A stretch of DNA of 11,161 nt from Litorisediminicola beolgyonensis (lineage in GTDB: Bacteria; Pseudomonadota; Alphaproteobacteria; Rhodobacterales; Rhodobacteraceae), in NCBI RefSeq assembly GCF_042679605.1, contig NZ_JBHTMU010000065.1:1-11161 (forward strand), given 5' to 3'. The stretch's first letter is position 1; each line of letters begins with the position of its first letter. The notes beneath the pieces were generated by a model. The model searched no databases. It worked only from the letters and a program-made list of their open reading frames with translations, and was not told the origin of the DNA. The translations under genes and the position numbers were made by a program. Shown here piece after piece: positions 1-6,355 of this stretch.

Positions 1-786
1 GGGGCGTCCGGACTGGCCGTCGCGGCCCTGCCGGAGCTTGCGGCGATCCCCGAGCGGCGGCTCTGGTCCGAGGACGTGCTGGCGCCCGGCGGTGCCTGGG
101 CGGCGGAGCGCTTCGTGATGACGGGACGACATGCCGGCGACGGGCTCTGGGGCGCTCCGACCGGGCGCGATCTGCGCTATCGCTGGCTTGCGGGCTACGG
201 CATCCGCGAGGGGCGGCTGGCGCGGCTCTGGCGGGTGCGCGACAGCGCCGCGATCCTGCGCCAGATCGGGCGCGATCCCCGGGCCTGGGCCGCGGACAGC
301 CTGACGGCCGAGCCGCTCAGCGCGGGCGGCGCGGGACCGGCCTCGCCCGGGACGATGCCGCCCGAGGATGGCTGGGCGGCAAGCTGGGCTGAGCTTCTCG
401 ACCGCGCGATGGAGGGGGCGTTCGGGCTTTTCGACGATCAATACGCGCCCGGGGCCGAGCTCTGCTATCCCGGCGGCGAGCTTGGGACGGGGCCCGAGGC
501 CGCGCGCGCCTTCTGGCTTGGACTGCGCGCGGGCTTTCCCGACGCGGTGTTCGAGATCGAGGACGGGATCGGGCTTGAAAGCCCGCTCATGCCGCCGCGC
601 GCGGCGCTGCGCTGGCGGCTCACCGGCAAGCATGTTGGCTGGGGTCCGTTCGGGCACCCGAGCGGCGCGGCGGTCACGATCCTGGGGCTGAGTCAGGCCG
701 AGTTCGGCCCCGATGGTCTGCGCCGGGAATGGACGCTTTACGATGCCGGCGCGGTCTGGCGGCAGATCGCGGCGCGCGCGGGGTAG
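1..786 (+). CDS. SnoaL/NTF2-like tandem-domain protein, 5'-truncated
   Basis: The reading frame is open from the first base of the window to the TAG at 784-786, so the true start lies upstream. A GTG at 76 could serve as a start but would cut into conserved sequence. The product looks like two SnoaL-like (ester cyclase/NTF2-fold) domains in tandem. The first ends near base 270 and the second runs from about base 385 to the stop. Both carry the pattern TG[RK]HxGxGxxGxP[ST]G followed 20-30 residues later by a W-x3-D-x2-A-x2-RQI tail (bases 121-270 and 622-771), which shows an internal duplication. The fold family includes small hydroxylase- and cyclase-like enzymes as well as non-enzymatic binding proteins; the substrate cannot be told from the sequence. 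No signal peptide is visible in the part present. It sits 249 bases upstream of ftsW on the same strand, where murD would often be. Fold assignment is moderately sure; function is unknown. Confidence 0.7.
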   Translation, partial: GASGLAVAALPELAAIPERRLWSEDVLAPGGAWAAERFVMTGRHAGDGLWGAPTGRDLRYRWLAGYGIREGRLARLWRVRDSAAILRQIGRDPRAWAADSLTAEPLSAGGAGPASPGTMPPEDGWAASWAELLDRAMEGAFGLFDDQYAPGAELCYPGGELGTGPEAARAFWLGLRAGFPDAVFEIEDGIGLESPLMPPRAALRWRLTGKHVGWGPFGHPSGAAVTILGLSQAEFGPDGLRREWTLYDAGAVWRQIAARAG

Positions 787-1035
787 GGGGCTCGTTTGAG
801 GCCGAAATCCGTGCGCATGCGGGTGCCGAGGCAACCTATAGGCGAAGGCGGCATGCGACATGACGGTGGGCGCGACATGTCGGCCAAAAGATGAGTCATT
901 TTCGCGACGCGGGGCCCGGAGAGCGCAGATGTGATTCGCTTTCCACTGGCCGGACGCGCCTGTCCGCGCTACTGTGACAGCAACGACCCGGGGACAATCC
1001 GGGCGCCAGAGGCAGAATTTCGAGCGGTACGTTCC
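787..1035 (+). other. Non-coding stretch upstream of ftsW
   Basis: The 249 bases hold no convincing gene. An in-frame extension of ftsW back to GTG 931 exists but lacks coding character. Visible elements are two copies of GCGACATG (855-862 and 872-879), the second inside the 10-bp palindrome CGACATGTCG (873-882), and two GANTC sites (893-897 and 933-937), the recognition sequence of the alphaproteobacterial methylase CcrM. I see no convincing sigma-70 promoter and no strong terminator after the upstream gene, although this is the natural place for an ftsW promoter. Confidence 0.5.
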
Positions 1036-2202
1036 ATGACGGAAATGGTTTACGGCACGGTCCCCGTGCATGCCGGCGAGCCGGTCCTGCCCAAGTGGTG
1101 GCGGACCGTCGATCGCTGGACGCTGTCCTGCGTGCTGATCCTCTTCGGGATCGGCATCCTTCTGGGGCTCGCGGCCTCGCCGCCCCTAGCCGAGCGCAAC
1201 GGCTTCGGCGCGTTCCACTATGTCCAGCGGCAGGCGATCTTCGGCGGCGCCGCGCTGGCGACGATGTTCTTCGTCTCGCTGATGTCTCCGGTGATGGTGC
1301 GCCGCGTCGCGGTCCTGGGCTTTCTCGGCGCCTTCGTCGCGCTGGCGCTCCTGCCTTGGCTCGGCACCGATTTCGGCAAGGGCGCGGTGCGCTGGTACAG
1401 CCTCGGCTTCGCCAGCGTGCAGCCCTCGGAGTTCCTGAAGCCGGTCTTCGTGGTCGTCGCCGCCTGGCTGATGGCCGCGTCGCAGGACCTGGGCGGGCCT
1501 CCGGGGCGGCTCTGGTCGTTCATGCTCTGCATCGCCATCGTCGCGATGCTGGCGCTGCAGCCGGATTTCGGCCAGGCCTGCCTCGTGCTCTTCGGCTGGG
1601 GGGTGATGTATTTCATCGCCGGTGCGCCGATGATCCTGCTTTTCGGCATCGCCGGGCTCGTGGTGCTCGCGGGCACCTTCGCCTATGAAAACTCGGAACA
1701 TTTCGCCCGCCGGATCGACGGCTTCCTGAACCCCGAGATCGATCCGACGACCCAGATCGGCTATGCCACCAACGCCATCCAGGAGGGCGGCTTCTTCGGT
1801 GTCGGCGTGGGCGAGGGGCAGGTGAAATGGTCGCTGCCCGACGCGCATACCGACTTCATCATCGCCGTCGCGGCCGAGGAATACGGCCTGCTGCTCGTCA
1901 TCGTGATCATCGCGCTCTACGCGACCGTGGTGGTCCGCTCGCTGAGCCGCCTGATGCGTGAGCGCGATCCGTTCATCCGCCTCGCGGGCGCGGGGCTGGC
2001 CTGCATGTTCGGCGTGCAGGCGATGATCAACATGGGCGTTGCGGTGCGGCTTTTGCCGGCCAAGGGCATGACGCTCCCCTTCGTCAGCTACGGCGGATCG
2101 TCGCTGATCGCTGGCGGAATCGCGATCGGTATGCTCTTGGCCTTTACACGCACCCGCCCGCAGGGCGAGATAGGCGACATCCTGCGCGCCAGGATGCGGT
2201 AA
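1036..2202 (+). CDS. ftsW: FtsW, septal peptidoglycan glycosyltransferase (SEDS family)
   Basis: FtsW is a polytopic inner-membrane SEDS-family enzyme that polymerises lipid II into glycan strands at the division septum, together with the transpeptidase FtsI. The 388-residue product has about ten hydrophobic segments and the family signatures: G116-AVRW, Q129-PSEF, an extracellular-loop stretch D269-AHTDF-IIAVAAEE ending at E282 that contains the acidic residues expected of SEDS enzymes, and the C-terminal signature L347-PFVSYGGSS. The ATG at 1036 was chosen because the protein from there begins MTEMVYGTVPV, which I recall as typical of rhodobacteral FtsW. The frame is open back to GTG 931, but that stretch is not membrane-like and looks non-coding. 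The Shine-Dalgarno is weak (GAGCGG). It is followed by murG after 46 bases. RodA is the alternative SEDS protein, but the dcw context makes FtsW the clear choice. Confidence 0.96.
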   Translation: MTEMVYGTVPVHAGEPVLPKWWRTVDRWTLSCVLILFGIGILLGLAASPPLAERNGFGAFHYVQRQAIFGGAALATMFFVSLMSPVMVRRVAVLGFLGAFVALALLPWLGTDFGKGAVRWYSLGFASVQPSEFLKPVFVVVAAWLMAASQDLGGPPGRLWSFMLCIAIVAMLALQPDFGQACLVLFGWGVMYFIAGAPMILLFGIAGLVVLAGTFAYENSEHFARRIDGFLNPEIDPTTQIGYATNAIQEGGFFGVGVGEGQVKWSLPDAHTDFIIAVAAEEYGLLLVIVIIALYATVVVRSLSRLMRERDPFIRLAGAGLACMFGVQAMINMGVAVRLLPAKGMTLPFVSYGGSSLIAGGIAIGMLLAFTRTRPQGEIGDILRARMR

Positions 2203-2248
2203 AGACGACATCGTGGGTCCAACGAGGCCCGCACCCGAGCGAGAGACC

Positions 2249-3361
2249 ATGACAGAACGGTTCCGACCGCCCCGATTGGTGATGGCCGCCGGCGGCACCG
2301 GCGGGCACATGTTCCCGGCCCAGGCCCTGGCCGAGGAGATGCTGCGCCGCGGCTGGCGCGTGGCGCTGTCCACCGATGCGCGCGGCGCGCGCTACACCGG
2401 CGGCTTCCCCGACGCGGTCGAGATCGAGGAGGTGCCCTCGGCCACCTTCGCGCGCGGCGGGCTCGCGGCCAAGGCGGGCGTGCCCTTCAAGATCGCGGGC
2501 GGGGTGATGTCGGCGATGATGAAGATGCGCCGCGACCGGCCCGACGTGGTGGTGGGCTTCGGCGGCTACCCGTCGATCCCCGCGCTCGGCGCGGCGACGC
2601 TTCTGAAGATCCCCCGGATGATCCACGAACAGAACGGCATCCTCGGGCGGGTGAACCAGGTCTTCGCGAGGCGCGTCGACCTCGTCGCCTGCGGCACCTG
2701 GCCGACCACGCTGCCCGAGGGCGTCGAGGCGGTCCATACCGGCAACCCGGTCCGCGCTTCGGTGCGCGAACGCGCGGGCGCGGGCTATATCGTGCCGGGC
2801 GACTACCCGATGTCGATCCTGGTGATCGGCGGCAGCCAGGGCGCGCGGATCCTGTCGGACGTGGTGCCGCCCGCGATCGCGGGCCTGCCGATGGAGCTTC
2901 TGCGCCACCTCCGGGTCAGCCACCAGGCGCGCGACGAGGATGGCGCGCGGGTACAGGCCTATTACGACGAGCAGGGCATCTATGCCGATGTGCAGCCCTT
3001 CTTCACCGACATCCCGGCCCGGATGACCGAAGCGCAGCTGGTGATCTCGCGCTCGGGCGCGTCCTCGGTCGCGGACATCTCGGTGATCGGGCGGCCGTCG
3101 ATCCTCATTCCCTTCGCCGCCGCCGCCGGAGACCACCAGACCGCCAATGCGCGCGGGCTTGTGGAGGCGGGCGCGGCGATCCGCATTCCCGAGGCGCGCT
3201 TCGAGATCGAGGCGCTGACCGACGCGATCCGCGCGGTGCTCGAGAACCCCGACGGCGCACTGAAAATGACACAAGGCGCGCTCAGCGTCGCTCGACCCGA
3301 TGCCGCAGAACGGCTGGCGGACATGGTCGAGGCTTTGGCAGGCAAGGAGCAGGCAGAATGA
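2249..3361 (+). CDS. murG: MurG, UDP-GlcNAc:lipid I N-acetylglucosaminyltransferase
   Basis: MurG (GT28 family) transfers GlcNAc from UDP-GlcNAc to undecaprenyl-PP-MurNAc-pentapeptide (lipid I) on the cytoplasmic face of the inner membrane, giving lipid II. The 370-residue product is of normal length. It shows the N-terminal glycine-rich loop GGTGGH with H20, the second glycine-rich motif VGFGGYPS, IHEQNGILGRVN, the HTGNPVR linker motif, the C-domain GGSQGAR loop, and near the C-terminus SRSGASSVADI and AAGDHQTANA for donor-nucleotide binding. ATG 2249 is preferred over the in-frame GTG 2213 because a purine-rich GAGAGA lies just upstream and the protein then starts a few residues before the first glycine-rich loop, as in homologues. 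The stop overlaps the murC start as ATGA, indicating translational coupling. Confidence 0.97.
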   Translation: MTERFRPPRLVMAAGGTGGHMFPAQALAEEMLRRGWRVALSTDARGARYTGGFPDAVEIEEVPSATFARGGLAAKAGVPFKIAGGVMSAMMKMRRDRPDVVVGFGGYPSIPALGAATLLKIPRMIHEQNGILGRVNQVFARRVDLVACGTWPTTLPEGVEAVHTGNPVRASVRERAGAGYIVPGDYPMSILVIGGSQGARILSDVVPPAIAGLPMELLRHLRVSHQARDEDGARVQAYYDEQGIYADVQPFFTDIPARMTEAQLVISRSGASSVADISVIGRPSILIPFAAAAGDHQTANARGLVEAGAAIRIPEARFEIEALTDAIRAVLENPDGALKMTQGALSVARPDAAERLADMVEALAGKEQAE

Positions 3362-4776
3362 ACGCGGCAGCGGCGACGAAACTTCCTCAGGATGTCGGTC
3401 CCATCCATTTCGTGGGCATCGGCGGCATCGGCATGTCGGGCATCGCCGAGGTGCTGTTGAACCACGGCTACCGGGTGCAGGGCTCGGACCTGAAACGCTC
3501 GAAGATCACCGACCGGCTCGAGACGCTGGGCGCAACGGTCTTCGAGGGCCAGCGCGCCGAGAACCTCGCGGATGCGGAGGTCGTGGTGATCTCGTCGGCG
3601 ATCAAGCCCGGAAATCCCGAGCTCGACGCCGCGCGCGGCCGCGGCCTGCCGGTGGTGCGCCGCGCCGAGATGCTGGCCGAACTGATGCGCCTCAAGTCGA
3701 ACATCGCGGTCGCCGGAACCCACGGCAAGACCACGACGACGACGCTGGTGGCCGAGCTTCTGGTCGCGGGCGGGGTCGATCCGACGGTGATCAATGGCGG
3801 CGTGATCCACGCCTATGGCTCGAACGCCCGGATGGGGCAGGGCGAATGGATGGTGGTCGAGGCCGACGAGAGCGACGGTACCTTCAACCGGCTGCCCGCG
3901 ACCATCGCCATCGTCACCAATATCGATCCCGAGCACATGGAGCACTGGAAGGATTTCGAGGCGCTGAAACAGGGCTTTCTCGATTTCGTCTCCAACATTC
4001 CCTTCTACGGGCTGGCGGTCTGCTGCACCGACCATGAGGAGGTGCAGCGGCTGGTGGGCCGGATCACCGACCGGCGCGTTCTGACCTACGGCTTCAACGC
4101 CCAGGCCGACGTGCGTGCGGTGAACCTGCGCTACGAGAAGGGCGTGGCGCATTTTGACATCGCGCTCCAGGCCGAGGGCATGTTGATCGAGGGCTGCACC
4201 CTGCCGATGCCGGGCGATCACAACGTCTCGAACGCGCTCTCGGCGGTGGCGGTCGCGCGGCATCTCGGCATGAAGCGCGAGGAGATCCGCGACGCGCTCT
4301 CCAAGTTCGGCGGCGTGAACCGGCGCTTCACCCGCGTGGGGGAAGTGGGCGGCGTCACCATCATCGACGATTACGGCCACCACCCGGTCGAGATCGCCGC
4401 GGTGCTGCGCGCCGCGCGACAGGCGACCGAGGGCCGGGTGATCGCGGTCCACCAGCCGCATCGCTACTCGCGTCTGCACTCGCTCTTCGACGATTTCTGC
4501 GCCTGCTTCAACGAGGCCGACGTGGTCGCCATCGCCGAGGTCTATGCCGCGGGCGAGGACCCGATCGCGGGCGCGTCGCGCGACGATCTCGTGGCCGGGC
4601 TGATCCGCCATGGCCACCGACATGCCCGCGCGCTCTATGACGAGGACGATCTGGAGCGGCTGGTGCGCGAACAGGCGCGTCCGGGGGACCTGGTGGTCTG
4701 CCTTGGGGCCGGCACGATCTCGGCCTGGGCCAACAACCTGCCGGGTCGGCTCGAGGAGAAGAGGAAGAGCGCGTGA
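3358..4776 (+). CDS. murC: MurC, UDP-N-acetylmuramate-L-alanine ligase
   Basis: MurC is the cytoplasmic ATP-dependent ligase that attaches L-alanine to UDP-MurNAc, the first step of peptide-stem assembly. The 472-residue product has the three Mur-ligase domains in order: an N-terminal UDP-binding Rossmann domain (HFVGIGGIGMSGIAE near residue 17), the central ATPase domain with P-loop G120-THGKTTTTT and the acidic VVEADESDG motif, and a C-terminal domain containing NRRFTRVGE, D337-DYGHHP and VHQPHRYSR. The DDYGHHP and NRRF motifs are typical of MurC rather than MurD, E or F. The ATG overlaps the murG stop by 4 bases. The MurC stop overlaps, as GTGA, a small membrane-protein gene. Codon usage is like that of the neighbours. 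Confidence 0.97.
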   Translation: MNAAAATKLPQDVGPIHFVGIGGIGMSGIAEVLLNHGYRVQGSDLKRSKITDRLETLGATVFEGQRAENLADAEVVVISSAIKPGNPELDAARGRGLPVVRRAEMLAELMRLKSNIAVAGTHGKTTTTTLVAELLVAGGVDPTVINGGVIHAYGSNARMGQGEWMVVEADESDGTFNRLPATIAIVTNIDPEHMEHWKDFEALKQGFLDFVSNIPFYGLAVCCTDHEEVQRLVGRITDRRVLTYGFNAQADVRAVNLRYEKGVAHFDIALQAEGMLIEGCTLPMPGDHNVSNALSAVAVARHLGMKREEIRDALSKFGGVNRRFTRVGEVGGVTIIDDYGHHPVEIAAVLRAARQATEGRVIAVHQPHRYSRLHSLFDDFCACFNEADVVAIAEVYAAGEDPIAGASRDDLVAGLIRHGHRHARALYDEDDLERLVREQARPGDLVVCLGAGTISAWANNLPGRLEEKRKSA

Positions 4777-5027
4777 GCGCGGCGCTCGTCGCGGCCTGTC
4801 TCTGGGCGGTGGCGGCCACGGTCACGGCCTGCCTGCCGATGCGGGCGCAATACACGCCGGGCCTGACGCTTCTGATCCTCGCTCCGGGTCTCTTGGTCTG
4901 GATCGGCTGGGCCCATGGCTGGGGCTGGACCCTGGCCGCGGCGCTGGCGGTCCTGTCGATGTTCCGCAACCCGCTGCGCTATTTCTGGGCGCGCGCCCGC
5001 GGCGAGCGGCCGGAGATCCCCCGATGA
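4773..5027 (+). CDS. Small membrane protein, DUF2484-like, copy A
   Basis: This 84-residue hydrophobic protein starts at GTG 4773, overlapping the murC stop by 4 bases (GTGA), so translation is probably coupled. It has three likely membrane helices (about residues 3-21, 30-47 and 50-64) and an Arg-rich C-terminal tail with R65-NPLRYFWARAR. The positive-inside rule predicts N-terminus outside and C-terminus in the cytoplasm. I recall this as the family Pfam calls DUF2484, found in Rhodobacterales at this cluster position; that assignment was not searched. No catalytic motif is visible and the function is unknown. The next gene encodes a paralogue of exactly the same length. The position among murein precursor genes hints at a role in envelope synthesis or division, but this is guilt by association only. 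Confidence 0.85.
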   Translation: MSAALVAACLWAVAATVTACLPMRAQYTPGLTLLILAPGLLVWIGWAHGWGWTLAAALAVLSMFRNPLRYFWARARGERPEIPR

Positions 5028-5278
5028 GCGGGTCTCTGATCGCCGCCTTCGGCTGGCTGGCGCTGGCGAACCTGCTCGCGATGATCCCGTCGAAGGACAA
5101 TCACTGGACGCGGGCCTATGTGCTGATCGCGCTCGGCCTGCCGCTTCTGGCCTGGGTGTTCTGGCAGAACGGCGTCTGGGTCGGGCTTCTGGTGCTGGCG
5201 GCGGGGGCGAGCGTCTTGCGCTGGCCGCTGCGCTATCTCTGGGCCTGGCTGCGGCGCGTGACCGGGCGGGCCGCCTGA
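5024..5278 (+). CDS. Small membrane protein, DUF2484-like, copy B
   Basis: Starts at ATG 5024, overlapping the stop of copy A as ATGA, and encodes 84 residues. It aligns with copy A almost end to end with a single one-residue offset: both have MSxxLxAA, W11, A15, A19 and P22, and the tails R66-WPLRYLWAW and R65-NPLRYFWAR. Three hydrophobic segments (about 4-20, 31-47 and 51-65) precede a basic tail, giving the same predicted topology as copy A. The loop after helix 1 is more charged (SKDNHWTR) than that of copy A (MRAQYTP), so the two have diverged. Overall identity is low outside the motifs, so the duplication is old. The function is unknown. A terminator-like hairpin follows 12 bases after the stop. 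Confidence 0.83.
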   Translation: MSGSLIAAFGWLALANLLAMIPSKDNHWTRAYVLIALGLPLLAWVFWQNGVWVGLLVLAAGASVLRWPLRYLWAWLRRVTGRAA

Positions 5279-5290
5279 TCTCGGGGCCTT

Positions 5291-5325
5291 CGCGCCCGGT
5301 GGCGGGCCGGGGCGTGCGTATTTTT
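5291..5325 (+). terminator. Possible intrinsic terminator before murB
   Basis: The GC-rich stem 5291-5299 pairs with 5307-5316. It has nine pairs including one G-T, a single bulged G at 5309 and a 7-base loop. Four bases later comes a run of five T (5321-5325). It begins 12 bases after the stop of the second small membrane protein. Read as an intrinsic terminator, it would end or attenuate the ftsW-murG-murC transcript before murB. The gap between stem and T-run is slightly long, so the call is tentative. Confidence 0.4.
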
Positions 5326-5338
5326 CGAAAAGAAGAAG
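5319..5338 (+). other. AT-rich element with TTTTCGAAAA palindrome
   Basis: A patch strikingly AT-rich for this genome contains the perfect 10-bp palindrome TTTTCGAAAA (5322-5331) followed by GAAGAAG. It overlaps the T-run of the terminator-like hairpin and lies 70 bases before murB. It may simply be a bidirectional terminator tail (T-run on one strand, A-run on the other) or a protein-binding site. I have an unverified impression that similar AT-rich motifs recur between genes in Rhodobacterales. Confidence 0.3.
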
Positions 5339-5407
5339 CCTATGGGGTGGTGCATCCGACCGGGGCTGGGGCTTGCGGTCGGGGCGCGGGAGAGGCAGAG
5401 AGGCGGC

Positions 5408-6355
5408 ATGAGCGAGACACCCCCTGACATGCCGCCGGTGCGCGGTCGCCTGACGGCGGGCAAGCCCCTGTCCGAGCTGACCTGGCTCCGTGTCGGCGGT
5501 CCGGCGGACTGGCTGTTCCAGCCCGCGGATCTGGCGGATCTGCAAGAGTTTCTCGAGGCGCTGCCCGCGGATGTCGCGGTCTTTCCGATGGGCGTGGGCT
5601 CGAACCTGATCGTGCGCGATGGCGGGCTCCGGGCGGTGGTGATCCGGCTCGGGCGCGGCTTCAACGGGATCGAGATCGAGGGCACCCGGGTGACCGCCGG
5701 GGCGGCGGCGCTCGATGCGCATGTGGCGCGGCGCGCGGCGGAGGCGGGGGTGGACCTGACCTTCCTGCGGACCATCCCCGGCTCGATCGGCGGCGCGGTC
5801 AGGATGAACGCGGGCTGCTACGGATCCTACGTCGCCGATCACCTGGTCGAGGCGCGGGCGGTGGCGCGGGACGGCACGCTGGTCACGCTGACGCCGGAGA
5901 CGCTGAACTTCCGCTACCGCCAGAGCGATCTGCCCGAAGGCATGGTGCTGGTCGGGGCGGTCTTCGAGGGCGCGACCGGCGCGCCCGAGGCGCTTGCCGC
6001 GCAGATGGAGGATCAGCTCGCCAAGCGCGATGCGACCCAGCCCACCAAGGAGCGCAGCGCGGGCTCGACCTTCCGCAATCCGGCGGGGTTTTCCTCGACC
6101 GGGCGGGCCGATGACGTGCACGATCTCAAGGCCTGGAAGGTCATCGACGAGGCCGGGATGCGCGGCGCGCGGCGGGGCGGCGCGATGATGAGCGAGAAGC
6201 ATTCGAATTTCCTGCTGAACACCGGCGATGCGACCGCTGCCGATCTCGAGGGATTGGGCGAGGAGGTTCGAAAAAAGGTTTTCCACAGCAGTGGAATAGA
6301 GCTAGACTGGGAAATCATGCGCGTGGGCGATCCGGAGCCGGAAAACACCCGCTGA
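5408..6355 (+). CDS. murB: MurB, UDP-N-acetylenolpyruvoylglucosamine reductase
   Basis: MurB is the cytoplasmic FAD enzyme that uses NADPH to reduce UDP-GlcNAc-enolpyruvate to UDP-MurNAc, the substrate of MurC. The 315-residue product shows the FAD-binding elements R28-VGGPAD and PMGVGSNLIVRDGG, the TIPGSIGGAVRMNAG motif, FRYRQS, the catalytic serine S220 in SAGSTFRNP, and a C-terminal ELDWEI with a likely catalytic glutamate (E302 by the usual L-x-x-E-V spacing). The SEKHSNFLLN segment and overall length fit the type II form. ATG 5408 has an AGAGG four bases upstream. The in-frame ATG at 5342 would add 22 residues without domain character and was not used. The 3' end (about 6261-6312) is unusually AT-rich and carries a slippery A-AAA-AAG flanked by an SD-like sequence and a hairpin. 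Confidence 0.96.
   Translation: MSETPPDMPPVRGRLTAGKPLSELTWLRVGGPADWLFQPADLADLQEFLEALPADVAVFPMGVGSNLIVRDGGLRAVVIRLGRGFNGIEIEGTRVTAGAAALDAHVARRAAEAGVDLTFLRTIPGSIGGAVRMNAGCYGSYVADHLVEARAVARDGTLVTLTPETLNFRYRQSDLPEGMVLVGAVFEGATGAPEALAAQMEDQLAKRDATQPTKERSAGSTFRNPAGFSSTGRADDVHDLKAWKVIDEAGMRGARRGGAMMSEKHSNFLLNTGDATAADLEGLGEEVRKKVFHSSGIELDWEIMRVGDPEPENTR
6261..6296 (+). promoter_or_regulatory. Candidate -1 frameshift signal inside murB
   Basis: Three elements occur in order: SD-like AGGAGG (6261-6266), the heptamer A AAA AAG in the zero frame (6271-6277), and a perfect 6-bp hairpin TTCCAC-AGCA-GTGGAA (6281-6296). This resembles the dnaX frameshift layout, but the spacings (4 and 3 bases) are shorter than in dnaX. 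A -1 shift would replace the last 26 residues of MurB, including the probable catalytic Glu, and terminate at TGA 6361-6363. It may be coincidental. Confidence 0.25.
6280..6308 (+). promoter_or_regulatory. Possible promoter for ddl-ftsQA within murB
   Basis: TTTCCA (6280-6285) and TAGACT (6303-6308) each match 4 of 6 bases of the sigma-70 -35 and -10 consensus with an ideal 17-base spacer, inside an AT-rich island of an otherwise GC-rich gene. A start near 6315 would give ddl a leader of about 190 bases. The sequence TTTTCCACA (6279-6287), which fits the relaxed DnaA box TTWTNCACA, overlaps the -35 position. Confidence 0.25.

Noticed and set aside
931..1035. N-terminal extension of FtsW from GTG 931
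   Set aside because: The added 35 residues are Arg/Cys/Pro-rich and unlike FtsW; the protein from ATG 1036 has the expected beginning.
1186..4969. Long minus-strand open frames, up to about 547 codons, opposite ftsW, murG and murC
   Set aside because: They are His/Arg/Asp-rich, lack domains, and mirror the third-position GC of well-identified + strand genes.
5342..5407. 22-residue N-terminal extension of MurB from ATG 5342
   Set aside because: No domain character; ATG 5408 has AGAGG just upstream.
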